Assembly: GCA_029557915.1 (NCBI GenBank)
Contig: JAKQHS010000107.1
Coordinates: forward strand, 1 to 64,000
Reading direction: 5' to 3'
From: Bacteroidota bacterium
GTDB taxonomy: Bacteria; Bacteroidota; Bacteroidia; Chitinophagales; Saprospiraceae
Length of the DNA: 64,000 nucleotides
Both the position numbers and the translations under genes were made by a program. Under the pieces are notes generated by a model. The model was given only the letters and a program-made list of their open reading frames with translations. It was not told the DNA's origin and ran no database searches. Below, one piece after another: positions 31,787-39,333 of the stretch (its first letter is position 1; every line of letters starts with the position of its first letter).

Positions 31787-33127
31787 CTAATCATCAATGC
31801 TCTGGTAAACCAATCTGGTAAACACCGCTTCCGACGGATCCTCCGGGAGGCCCCGCGTTTGTTTCATCAGGACGGCTACGATTTGTTCTTTGGGATCCAC
31901 CCAGTAGTTGGTGTTAAAATACCCGCCCCAGCTAAAGCGTCCTTCGGAACCGATTCCAAGTTCGGAGCCTTTTTTATTGAGCACGCTGAAAGCGAGGCTA
32001 AAATGATCCCTGCCTTCTTCCCCGCCCCAGAGATCGCCGATCTGGTTTGACCGGGTGAGCAGGCTGACCGTCGGGCGACTCAGGAACCGCTTCCCGTTGT
32101 ACACTCCGTCGTTCAGCAGCATTTGAAGAAAAATGGCATAGTCTATGGCCGTTGAACTGAGTCCCGCTCCTCCGGAACAGTTGGATCGGGCGCCCTTTAT
32201 GGGATAATCTTCATCATACCCTTCGTCCGGATCCGTGGACCAGGTCCCAGCTTTGACAGGGAGATGTATTTTCACCAGGCGGCCGGCTTTGTCATCCGGC
32301 AGGTAAAAATAGGTGTCCTTCATGCCGAGCGGCTGAAAGAGACGGCTGGCCAGGAAATCAGGGAACGACTGCTTGGACAGTATTTCAATGAAATAACCGA
32401 GTACGTCCAGCCCCATGCCATAGGTGAATTTTTCACCCGGATCATGATGCAGGGGGAGAGCCGCAAGGCGTTTAATATTGTCCTCAGTGGTGACCGGATC
32501 GGTGGAGTATAACTCGATGATCCCCGCTTTTTTATATATTTTTTTAACTCGTTCATCCCCGTCAATCATGCCATACCCGATGCCTGAAGTATGGGTCAGA
32601 AGATGACGGATGGTGATTTCCCTGCTGGCCGGCCGGGAGGTATAGCTTGAATCAGCCGGACTGAAGGCCTTAAGTACCTGGGGGTTTTTAAAGGCAGGTA
32701 TCCATTTGGCAATGGGATCGTCCAGGGAGAATCCGCCCTCCTCATATAGCATCATGACCGCAGTGGCAGTAATGGCCTTGGTCATGGATGCAATGCGAAA
32801 AATGTCATCCTTATGAAGGCTTCGGTTTGCCGGAGCGTCTGCCAGACCATAGGCCTTATGCAAAACAATTTTACCCCTTCTGGCTACCAGGGCGACCAAT
32901 CCCGGGAGTTTTTGTTCCCGGATCATGGTTTCCAAGGCTTTATCCAGTCGCTCAATCCGCTGAACAGACATCCCTGCCAGGGCCGGATCATTTATAGGTG
33001 TTAAAACCGGCATCCTGGCCTTGGTCGGACTGGCTGTCTGTGCTATCGTCTCAAGGCTCAGGAAGAATCCTGCCGCAATAAAAACAGCTCTGATCATTTC
33101 TTTTACCATTTCTCCGAAAGATAACAT
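31787..33127 (-). CDS. Beta-lactamase-family serine hydrolase (class C/EstB type), exported
   Basis: A 446-residue serine hydrolase with a signal peptide (cleavage near AQTASP). Nucleophile motif SMTK at 114-117 (RIASMTKAITATAVMML), then LLTHTSGIGYG and FTYGMGLDVLG, which supplies the Tyr of the YxN-like site, and a C-terminal SWGGYFNTNYWVDP strand. This is the class C beta-lactamase/DD-peptidase/esterase family; true antibiotic resistance is not implied, and periplasmic esterase or peptidase roles are usual. ATGs at 33127, 33106 and 33097 are all possible; the last gives the most compact signal. Confidence 0.92.
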   Translation of the reverse strand: MLSFGEMVKEMIRAVFIAAGFFLSLETIAQTASPTKARMPVLTPINDPALAGMSVQRIERLDKALETMIREQKLPGLVALVARRGKIVLHKAYGLADAPANRSLHKDDIFRIASMTKAITATAVMMLYEEGGFSLDDPIAKWIPAFKNPQVLKAFSPADSSYTSRPASREITIRHLLTHTSGIGYGMIDGDERVKKIYKKAGIIELYSTDPVTTEDNIKRLAALPLHHDPGEKFTYGMGLDVLGYFIEILSKQSFPDFLASRLFQPLGMKDTYFYLPDDKAGRLVKIHLPVKAGTWSTDPDEGYDEDYPIKGARSNCSGGAGLSSTAIDYAIFLQMLLNDGVYNGKRFLSRPTVSLLTRSNQIGDLWGGEEGRDHFSLAFSVLNKKGSELGIGSEGRFSWGGYFNTNYWVDPKEQIVAVLMKQTRGLPEDPSEAVFTRLVYQSIDD

Positions 33128-33306
33128 TATAAGGTTTTGGCTGCAAAACCGGTATCAACTGTTAAGGCCCTGGAAATATGGTCTAACTAACAGAAAATAA
33201 ATATTTTATAAAATATTTCGTCAATTCAGGATAAAATCAGAACTTTGCACGCGGTTCCATAAGAAACCGGACCATTGTTTTACAATCAATTAAAAATCAA
33301 TTACTG

Positions 33307-33630
33307 ATGAGAAAAGCTGATCTTGTCGCCATGATCTCAGAAAAAACCGGTGTGCCGAAGGTGGATGTATTGGTGAGTCTGGAAATGTTTTTTAAGGAGG
33401 TTAAGAATACCTTGGCTGAAGGAGAAAATGTATATATCAGGGGATTTGGTTCGTTCATTATTAAAAAACGCGCCCGGAAAATTGGCAGGCATATCAAAAA
33501 GAATGTGGCCATTGAAATTCCTGAACATTTCATCCCTTCTTTCAAACCGGCAAAGGTTTTTGTCGAACAGGTAAAGAATAAAGTCACCCAAATGCCTGAA
33601 GGAGAAGTAGAAGGAGAAGAAGAAGAATGA
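33307..33630 (+). CDS. HU/IHF-family DNA-binding protein with acidic tail
   Basis: A 107-residue HU-family protein that bends DNA and shapes the nucleoid. It opens with MRKADLVAMISEKTGVPK, and the beta-arm region shows VYIRGFGSFIIKKRARKIGRHIKKNVAIEIPEH and SFKPAKVF. It has an added C-terminal tail of about ten mostly acidic residues (EGEVEGEEEE), not present in E. coli HU. The stop overlaps the next gene's start (ATGA), so the TPR protein is co-translated. Confidence 0.93.
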   Translation: MRKADLVAMISEKTGVPKVDVLVSLEMFFKEVKNTLAEGENVYIRGFGSFIIKKRARKIGRHIKKNVAIEIPEHFIPSFKPAKVFVEQVKNKVTQMPEGEVEGEEEE

Positions 33631-34409
33631 AACCTTCCGTCCTCTTTGCAGGATCCGTGATTTTGTTTTTTGTATTGTTTTTTGGATTCAGTAAGATAGC
33701 TCCCGAAGTTCGAAATCCTGAAAAGTCAGGATCCATACATTTTGACAATAAAGATCTGACCGTTGAATTAAACAGCCTGAAGGACAGCCTTTCCGAAGGG
33801 GATAAGGCCTACCTGGCCGGACTCGAATCGGAATTGGCTTCCGCCTCGCAGGATTCTTCCAGGATCCAGAGCCTTCAAAAAATATCGTCCTTTTGGTATC
33901 AGCAGGGAAGGATAGGCTTTTCTGCGGAATATGCTGTAAAAATTGCCCAAATTTTTCCGACCGGAGAATCCTGGTCCATAGCCGCCGCCAATCTTGCCCT
34001 GGCTGCCAAAACTCCCGGCCTTGCGGAAGAAAAAATATCGGATTATATCACCAGGTCCAAAGCGGCTTTTATCCAGGCCGGCGAAGCCGATCCCGGTAAT
34101 ATCAGCCATAAGTTGAATTATGCACTCCTGGCCACCGAATACCCCTCCGCTGACAACCCGATGGAAGGCATTCTGACCCTGAGAAAACTCAATGAAGATT
34201 TTCCGGAAGACCTGACGGTATTGTATCACCTGGCGCGCCTGGCGATACAGACCGGACAATGGGACCGGGCCAAAGAGAGACTGGAAACCTTGTTTAAGCT
34301 GGACCCGGGAAATGCCAGGGCCGCCTGCCTGATGGTCCAGATTTCCCAACACGATGGAGAGGTGGCTAAAGCAGCGGAATGGCAAAAAAAATGTGATTCG
34401 AACCAATGA
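33627..34409 (+). CDS. TPR-repeat protein, membrane anchored
   Basis: A 260-residue protein with an N-terminal membrane helix (SVILFFVLFFGF) and a tetratricopeptide solenoid. Clear repeats are LTVLYHLARLAIQTGQWDRAKERLETLFKLDPGNARAACLM and earlier helices from about residue 85. The bulk probably faces the periplasm. Translational coupling to the HU gene by an ATGA overlap is the main contextual clue; HU followed by a TPR protein recurs in Bacteroidota. Function unknown, probably protein-protein interaction. Confidence 0.85.
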   Translation: MKPSVLFAGSVILFFVLFFGFSKIAPEVRNPEKSGSIHFDNKDLTVELNSLKDSLSEGDKAYLAGLESELASASQDSSRIQSLQKISSFWYQQGRIGFSAEYAVKIAQIFPTGESWSIAAANLALAAKTPGLAEEKISDYITRSKAAFIQAGEADPGNISHKLNYALLATEYPSADNPMEGILTLRKLNEDFPEDLTVLYHLARLAIQTGQWDRAKERLETLFKLDPGNARAACLMVQISQHDGEVAKAAEWQKKCDSNQ

Positions 34410-34493
34410 TTGACATCAAACGTTAAGGTACCCTAAGGGTCACCTTGCCGGATAACCATATTATTAACAAAAAAAGTAAATTAATTTTTAAAC

Positions 34494-34589
34494 ATGCCTT
34501 GCGGTAAAAAAAGAAAACGCCATAAAATGGCCACCCATAAGCGTAAGAAAAGATTACGTAAAAACAGACATAAAAAGAAACTGAGATAG
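34494..34589 (+). CDS. Small ribosomal protein, bS22/mS38 (AURKAIP1/COX24) type
   Basis: A 31-residue very basic peptide starting MPCGKKRKRHKMATHKRK and ending in KKKLR; more than half the residues are Lys, Arg or His. The repeated R-K-R/K-x-H-K pattern matches the AURKAIP1/COX24 C-terminal domain, known as mS38 in mitochondrial and bS22 in mycobacterial small ribosomal subunits. It lies between the HU-TPR pair and the RNase G gene, preceded by an AT-rich stretch. It is shorter than usual gene-calling cut-offs. Confidence 0.85.
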   Translation: MPCGKKRKRHKMATHKRKKRLRKNRHKKKLR

Positions 34590-34615
34590 TGATTTCTTAG
34601 GCTTTTATGGACGGA

Positions 34616-34681
34616 GAGAGGGTGCAAACCCTCTCAACAATTTTCATCTTTTTGTTATTCGCTCCAACCGGGAAAACCCGG
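34616..34681 (+). promoter_or_regulatory. Two hairpins in the leader of the RNase G gene
   Basis: A perfect 8-bp stem GAGAGGGT/ACCCTCTC with GCAA tetraloop (34616-34635), then CCGGG-AAAA-CCCGG (34668-34681). The first may end the bS22 transcript (T-rich DNA follows), but both lie in the 5' leader of the RNase G gene. RNase E/G messages are often self-regulated through leader hairpins. Confidence 0.55.
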
Positions 34682-34719
34682 ATTTCTGTTCATTGAAGCC
34701 TAGTTTCAAACAAGTGTAA

Positions 34720-36270
34720 ATGGAGCGCGAACTCATTATCAATTCTACTCCGAGGGACGTAGAAATTGCCCTGCTTGAGGATGGCAAACTGGTCGAGTTG
34801 CATCATCAGCAGTCTGACGAAAATTTCCAGGTGGGAGACGTTTTTCTAGGCACGGTGACCAAACTGATGCCCGGATTGAATGCTGCCTTTGTCAATATCG
34901 GGCATTCCAAAGATGCCTTCCTACATTATACTGACCTGGGGCCGCCCCTGATGTCTTTTCTGCAGTTTGCCGAAAAATCCATCCAGGGTAAACTCCAGAC
35001 CCACCTGCTGGACCAGTTTCCGATCGAACCGGAAATCAATAAAAACGGCAAAATCAACCAGGTTCTCGCCCGGAAACAAAACATCCTGGTCCAGATCCTT
35101 AAGGAACCCATTTCCACCAAGGGCCCCCGTCTCACCGGGGAAATCACCATACCCGGGCGTTTTATGGTGCTGACCCCATTCATTGATCAGGTGGCCGTTT
35201 CCAAAAAAATCGATGACCAGGAAGAACGTAAAAGGCTTCAGATCCTCGTGGAATCCATCAAGCCTAAAAACTTCGGGGTCATCGTCCGTACTGCTGCGGC
35301 TGGTAAAAAAGTGGCTGACTTGCATGAAGAAATCACCAGCCTGGCCCAAAAATGGGAAACCATTCATAAACAATTGTTTAAGGCCAGAGCCCCGATGAAA
35401 CTCCTCAGCGAGCTGGATAAGACCTCCTCCATGCTCCGGGACCTGCTCAACGCATCGTTCAACCGGATCATCACCAACGACCGGGAACTGTACCAGAACA
35501 CGCGCACCCTGCTGCAAAACATATCCCCGGAACAAACCAAAATCGTCCAGCATTACAAGGGGGACCGGGCGATCATGGACCAATACGGAGTATCCAGGCA
35601 GATCAAATCCTCATTCGGCAAAACCGCCACGATGAACAGCGGAGCCTACCTGGTGATTGAACATACCGAGGCCATGCATGTGATCGACGTCAACAGCGGC
35701 CCTAAAATGCAAAAATCGGATCAGCAGTCCGCTGCCCTCGCCGTGAACCTGGAAGCCGCCGCAGAAATCGCGCGGCAACTGCGCCTCCGTGATATCGGGG
35801 GCCTGATCATCATCGATTTTATCGACATGAAGAGCCAGGACCATAAAAATCATCTTTTCAGGATGATGAGGGAATATATGGCTTCAGACCGCGCCCAACA
35901 CAGCATTCTCCCACTCTCGAAGTTTGGTCTCATGCAAATCACCAGGGAGAGGGTCAAGCCCGCGGTGAATATCAATACGAGCGAAGTTTGTCCCACCTGT
36001 GGAGGGTCCGGCCAAATCCAGCCCTCTATCCTCGTGACCGATGAAATTCAGCGGGACCTCGAATTTATAGTGGAAAACCGCCCAAATACACGCATCACCC
36101 TGGAAGTGCATCCTTTCCTGGCGGCTTACCTGACGAAAGGGATCTGGAGCCGGCAGGTCAAATGGTGGTGGACCTATAAACGGTGGTTTTCGGTTCGCGC
36201 CAACGAGAACATCGGGCTCACCAAATACAAATTGTTTGACGGGAATGAGGATGAGATCCGGATGAACTGA
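34720..36270 (+). CDS. rng: Ribonuclease G/E family endoribonuclease
   Basis: A 516-residue RNase G-type enzyme that cuts single-stranded 5' leader regions of rRNA and mRNA. The N-terminal RNase H-like/S1 region has GDVFLGTVTKLMPGLNAAFVNIG, the DNase I-like catalytic core has HVIDVNSGPK and GGLIIIDFIDM with the two metal-binding Asp, and the zinc-link CPTCGGSG follows. There is no long C-terminal degradosome scaffold as in RNase E. The ATG at 34720 gives the canonical N-terminus. Confidence 0.95.
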   Translation: MERELIINSTPRDVEIALLEDGKLVELHHQQSDENFQVGDVFLGTVTKLMPGLNAAFVNIGHSKDAFLHYTDLGPPLMSFLQFAEKSIQGKLQTHLLDQFPIEPEINKNGKINQVLARKQNILVQILKEPISTKGPRLTGEITIPGRFMVLTPFIDQVAVSKKIDDQEERKRLQILVESIKPKNFGVIVRTAAAGKKVADLHEEITSLAQKWETIHKQLFKARAPMKLLSELDKTSSMLRDLLNASFNRIITNDRELYQNTRTLLQNISPEQTKIVQHYKGDRAIMDQYGVSRQIKSSFGKTATMNSGAYLVIEHTEAMHVIDVNSGPKMQKSDQQSAALAVNLEAAAEIARQLRLRDIGGLIIIDFIDMKSQDHKNHLFRMMREYMASDRAQHSILPLSKFGLMQITRERVKPAVNINTSEVCPTCGGSGQIQPSILVTDEIQRDLEFIVENRPNTRITLEVHPFLAAYLTKGIWSRQVKWWWTYKRWFSVRANENIGLTKYKLFDGNEDEIRMN

Positions 36271-36318
36271 AACATGCCGCGGGTAATAGTCGATGATAAT
36301 CTATAATTTTTTATATAT

Positions 36319-36933
36319 ATGAAGTATTGGATTTTGGCCCTGGCTTTGGTGGTAGGTACGGGCTGTGCGAAAGTGTATTACAGTCCGGATGCCAAATCCC
36401 TGGCCAGCCGGCATAAACGCATTGCAATAATTCCACCGAAAGTGTCCATCACGCCAAGGAAAAAATCAGACCTGGAAGCCCTCAAAGAACAACAGAAACT
36501 GGAGTCGGTCAATTTTCACCAGGAAATATACTCCTGGCTGCTTCGCCGCAAAATGCAAAACAAACTGAGGGTGGACGTCCTGGATCTTGAAACGACCATA
36601 GCCAAGCTTAAGGAAGCGGGGTATCCAAATGAAAGGTCGTTGACCCCGGTCGAACTGCAGGATTTGTTGGGAGTCGACGGAATCCTGACTTCCAATTTTT
36701 CTTTGTCCAAGCCCATGTCGGAAGGAGGTGCGATTGCCCTGGGCCTGATCTTCGGGGTTTGGGGAGCCACCAATGAGGTGGTGGTCGGCATGGAAATTCA
36801 TGACCGCCCCAAAGAAAAGGTCATTTGGAGTTTTAACCATAAACTCTCCGGCAGCACGTTCAGTACCCCGGCCAGGCTGGTTGACCAGCTGATGCGCCAG
36901 GCCAGCAAAAAAATGCCCTATATATCCAAATAG
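36319..36933 (+). CDS. Uncharacterised lipoprotein
   Basis: A 204-residue lipoprotein (VGTGC, Cys16). After the anchor come RIAIIPPKVSI, a helix-rich middle (DLEALKEQQKLESVNFHQEIYSWLLRRKM), and GVDGILTSNFSLSKPMSEGGAIALGLIFGVWGATNEVVVGMEIHD, ending in KVIWSFNHKLSGS. The arrangement resembles TolB N-terminal/GNA1162-like lipoproteins that assemble at the outer membrane, but the match is loose. Six bases separate it from the next gene's upstream TTG; it begins a three-gene run with a glycosyltransferase and a barrel protein. Confidence 0.75.
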   Translation: MKYWILALALVVGTGCAKVYYSPDAKSLASRHKRIAIIPPKVSITPRKKSDLEALKEQQKLESVNFHQEIYSWLLRRKMQNKLRVDVLDLETTIAKLKEAGYPNERSLTPVELQDLLGVDGILTSNFSLSKPMSEGGAIALGLIFGVWGATNEVVVGMEIHDRPKEKVIWSFNHKLSGSTFSTPARLVDQLMRQASKKMPYISK

Positions 36934-36945
36934 ACGGCCTTGGGA

Positions 36946-38019
36946 ATGGCCAGGCTTCGCATCCTCATCGGGGCGCTCAACTGGGGCTTGGGGCATGCCA
37001 CCCGTTGCCAGCCGGTGATTGAGGAATGCCTGAGAAGAGGTCATGAAGTTCACTTGGCTGCCGATGGTTTGGCCGCCATGGTTTTTGAGAAAAATAATCC
37101 TGATCTGCCGGTGCACCGGCTGGCTCCTCTCAACATTAAATATAGCACCTGGTTTTGGCTAAAGCTCCTGGCCCAAACCAAACAGCTCCTAACCTGGTTT
37201 TGGAAAGACCGCAGGGAAACCCGGCGCCTGCAAAGATTGTATCAGTATGACCTGATCCTCTCGGATTCGAGGCCGGCCTGCAGGGTTCAGGGTGTGCCGG
37301 GAATTTTAATCATCAATCAGCCTTCTCCATGGATCCCGGGCCGTTTGATCCGGTGGTTCACCCACAGGACTTTGTGGGCGATCATAAATCGGTTCGATGA
37401 AATCTGTATCCCGGACCTCCCGCGGGAAAATAACCTCAGCGGGAAACTGATCCACCTGCCCGGGCGAATTCACAGGACTTTTGTAGGACTTTTAAGCCGG
37501 ATGCAAGCCCCGTCTTCCGGTGCCAGCTTTCAAATACCCGGAAGGATACTTGCCATACTTTCTGGTCCGGAGCCTTCTCGCACGAACTTTGAAACGGAAC
37601 TGATCCTTCGGTTGGCTGGTCATGATTATCGGATTGCCGGGGGCAGGCCTGATCTAAAGACCCGGACGGACCGGTATCTTTCTTATATGGACGCGGTCGG
37701 CCTGGCTGATGAAATCTCCAAAGCGGAATACATCATCTGCAGGTCTGGTTACAGCAGCCTGATGGACCTTGCCCCATTCAAAAAGAAACTGATCCTCGTA
37801 CCCACCCCCGGCCAGACGGAACAGGAATATCTGGCCGGAAGGCTGCAATCCAAAAGGCAGGCTGTGGTCTGGAATATGAAGTCCGAATCCCTGCAGGAGG
37901 TGCTGAATAGTGCCGGACTGTCTTCCCCGTTTTATCTTGAAAACGAACCGGGTCTGCTGGGTTCAGCTATCCGGAAGTGGGAAGAATACTGCCAAAAAAA
38001 ATCTAATTTGCAGGGATGA
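36946..38019 (+). CDS. MurG-like glycosyltransferase (TIGR00661-type)
   Basis: A 357-residue GT-B protein. The N-terminus ILIGALNWGLGHATRCQPVIEECLRRGHEVHLAADG is the donor/acceptor loop of GT28/MurG-like enzymes, and the C-terminal half has AILSGPEPSRTNFETELILRL and the nucleotide-sugar signature EYIICRSGYSSLMDLAPFKKKLILVPTPGQTEQEYLA. It is thus a UDP- or dTDP-sugar transferase of unknown acceptor. ATG at 36946 is preferred over TTG at 36940. The stop overlaps the next gene (ATGA). Confidence 0.85.
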   Translation: MARLRILIGALNWGLGHATRCQPVIEECLRRGHEVHLAADGLAAMVFEKNNPDLPVHRLAPLNIKYSTWFWLKLLAQTKQLLTWFWKDRRETRRLQRLYQYDLILSDSRPACRVQGVPGILIINQPSPWIPGRLIRWFTHRTLWAIINRFDEICIPDLPRENNLSGKLIHLPGRIHRTFVGLLSRMQAPSSGASFQIPGRILAILSGPEPSRTNFETELILRLAGHDYRIAGGRPDLKTRTDRYLSYMDAVGLADEISKAEYIICRSGYSSLMDLAPFKKKLILVPTPGQTEQEYLAGRLQSKRQAVVWNMKSESLQEVLNSAGLSSPFYLENEPGLLGSAIRKWEEYCQKKSNLQG

Positions 38020-38735
38020 TCCGGATCGCGATTGCCGTTTTGATTTTTCTTTTTTCTACTGGATGGAGTGCTGCCCAGGGTACCCGCTTTGGATTGAAAG
38101 CAGGGCCTTCGGTGGGCTTCCAAAAGTGGAATTATTTTCAGAATGGTCCGCTGTATAAATACCATGGCGCCTTGTGGATCGAATCGTACCAGGAGGAGGA
38201 TCCTTTTTCGATCTTCGCCCAGGCGGGTTATCATGTCAAAGGGAGCGCCACCCGCTTTTATGGGCCCATCCAGATTGACAACCAGATCTACGATATCCCT
38301 GCCAATGAGTTTATCTTTAACAATCTTTCGCTCCAGGCGGGGGTTAAGAAAAAATTCCTGTGGAGCAAACTTTCCGGTTATTATGCCTTCGGGCTCCGCG
38401 GGGAATACACTCTTTCTACGAACCTGGATTCCTACGACCGCATCAACCGGCTGGTCCCGGTCTATCCCTTCAATTCCGCTGTAAAAAGAGTGCTTGCCGG
38501 ATTTACTCTGGGCGGGGGCCTGGAAATCCCGTTTGGAGAGTTTGCCGGCGGAATCCTCGAACTCAGCATCAGTCCCGACCTGACCCGCCAGTATTTTCAG
38601 CCCCAGATCAACAACATCATCGATATCTTCCAGCCGGGGCGCACTACTTCCATTCCGGAAAAAAGCATTAAAAACCTGACGCTTGAGCTTTCGTTTGGGG
38701 TGTATTTGACGAGGAAGGTTATTTATGTGGATTAG
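38016..38735 (+). CDS. Outer-membrane beta-barrel protein (PorT-like)
   Basis: A 239-residue protein with signal peptide (cleaved after SAAQ) and repeated amphipathic strands (GTRFGLKAGPSVGFQKWNYF, SIFAQAGYHVKGSATRF, YYAFGLRGEYTLS, RVLAGFTLGGGLEIPFG, TLELSFGVYL), as in the 8-strand PorT/OMP_b-brl family. Co-translated with the glycosyltransferase before it. The stop codon TAG is also the first three bases of the TAGTCAG repeat array. Confidence 0.83.
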   Translation: MIRIAIAVLIFLFSTGWSAAQGTRFGLKAGPSVGFQKWNYFQNGPLYKYHGALWIESYQEEDPFSIFAQAGYHVKGSATRFYGPIQIDNQIYDIPANEFIFNNLSLQAGVKKKFLWSKLSGYYAFGLRGEYTLSTNLDSYDRINRLVPVYPFNSAVKRVLAGFTLGGGLEIPFGEFAGGILELSISPDLTRQYFQPQINNIIDIFQPGRTTSIPEKSIKNLTLELSFGVYLTRKVIYVD

Positions 38736-38844
38736 TCAGTAGTCAGTAGTCAGTAGTCAGTAGTCAGTAGTCAGTAGTCAGTAGTCAGTAGTCAGTAGTC
38801 AGTAGTCAGTAGTCAGTAGTCAGTAGTCAGTAGTCAATAGTCAA
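38733..38844 (+). repeat. Heptamer array (TAGTCAG)14 plus variants
   Basis: Fourteen perfect TAGTCAG units (38733-38830), then TAGTCAA twice. The first unit provides the stop of the barrel gene. GATAGCTGATAGC words related to the array behind fumC follow at 38853-38869. Confidence 0.95.
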
Positions 38845-38880
38845 TAGTTACAGCTGATAGCTGATAGCCGACTTCTTATA

Positions 38881-38944
38881 ACGTATATATACGTCAAATA
38901 ATTTATTAATTAGTTGACAAACGAAAAAATTAGTTGTATATTTG
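38881..38944 (+). promoter_or_regulatory. Promoter and likely BlaI operators of the BlaI-M56 operon
   Basis: -33 TTGAC (38914-38918) and exact -7 TATATTTG (38937-38944) with good spacing. Possible operators: the perfect palindrome ACGTATATATACGT (38881-38894) and two direct AATTAGTTG repeats (38908-38916, 38928-38936), 20 bp apart and overlapping the promoter. BlaI/MecI repressors bind such AT-rich dyads and normally repress their own operon. Confidence 0.65.
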
Positions 38945-38963
38945 ATTTTACAAAAAGAAACCG

Positions 38964-39332
38964 ATGCGAAAAACACTTACCAAAGCGGAAGAGGACATCA
39001 TGCAGATCATCTGGTCGAAGGGCCGGGTGCTTGTCAGCGACATCCTGGATGAGTTGGGAGACCCCAGGCCTCCCCATAGCACCATTTCTTCCATAGTCCG
39101 CATCTTGGAGAAGAAGGGCTTTGTCGGACACAAGGCCTATGGCAGGACTTATGAATATTTTGCCCTGTTGCCGAAGGAGGAATACAGCAAGCATACCGTG
39201 CGGAACCTGATCGAGGAGTATTTCGGCGGCTCGGCCAACAGCCTGGTATCCTTTCTGGTGAAGGAAAAAGACCTGAGCCTGAAAGAACTGGCAGAACTCA
39301 TGGAAGTGCTCAGGAAAAATAAAAATAAATAA
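38964..39332 (+). CDS. BlaI/MecI/CopY-family transcriptional repressor
   Basis: A 122-residue BlaI-type repressor. The winged helix is at residues 1-75 (LTKAEEDIMQIIWSKGRVLVSDILDEL, HSTISSIVRILEKKGFVGH, GRTYEYFALL) and a dimerisation/cleavage region follows (YSKHTVRNLIEEYFGGSANSLVSFLV). In BlaI-BlaR1 systems the partner M56 sensor causes the repressor to be cleaved. Here the next gene, one base after the stop, is that partner. The signal sensed is unknown; such pairs in Bacteroidota are often not linked to beta-lactamases, and none is adjacent. Confidence 0.94.
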   Translation: MRKTLTKAEEDIMQIIWSKGRVLVSDILDELGDPRPPHSTISSIVRILEKKGFVGHKAYGRTYEYFALLPKEEYSKHTVRNLIEEYFGGSANSLVSFLVKEKDLSLKELAELMEVLRKNKNK

Positions 39333-39333
39333 G

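Noticed and set aside
31787-33127. Beta-lactamase regulated by the BlaI-M56 pair
   Set aside because: It lies about 6 kb away in its own transcription unit; the family is mostly esterases and peptidases, and no shared operator was seen.
38733-38844. CRISPR array
   Set aside because: Units are 7 bp without spacers, and no cas genes are near.
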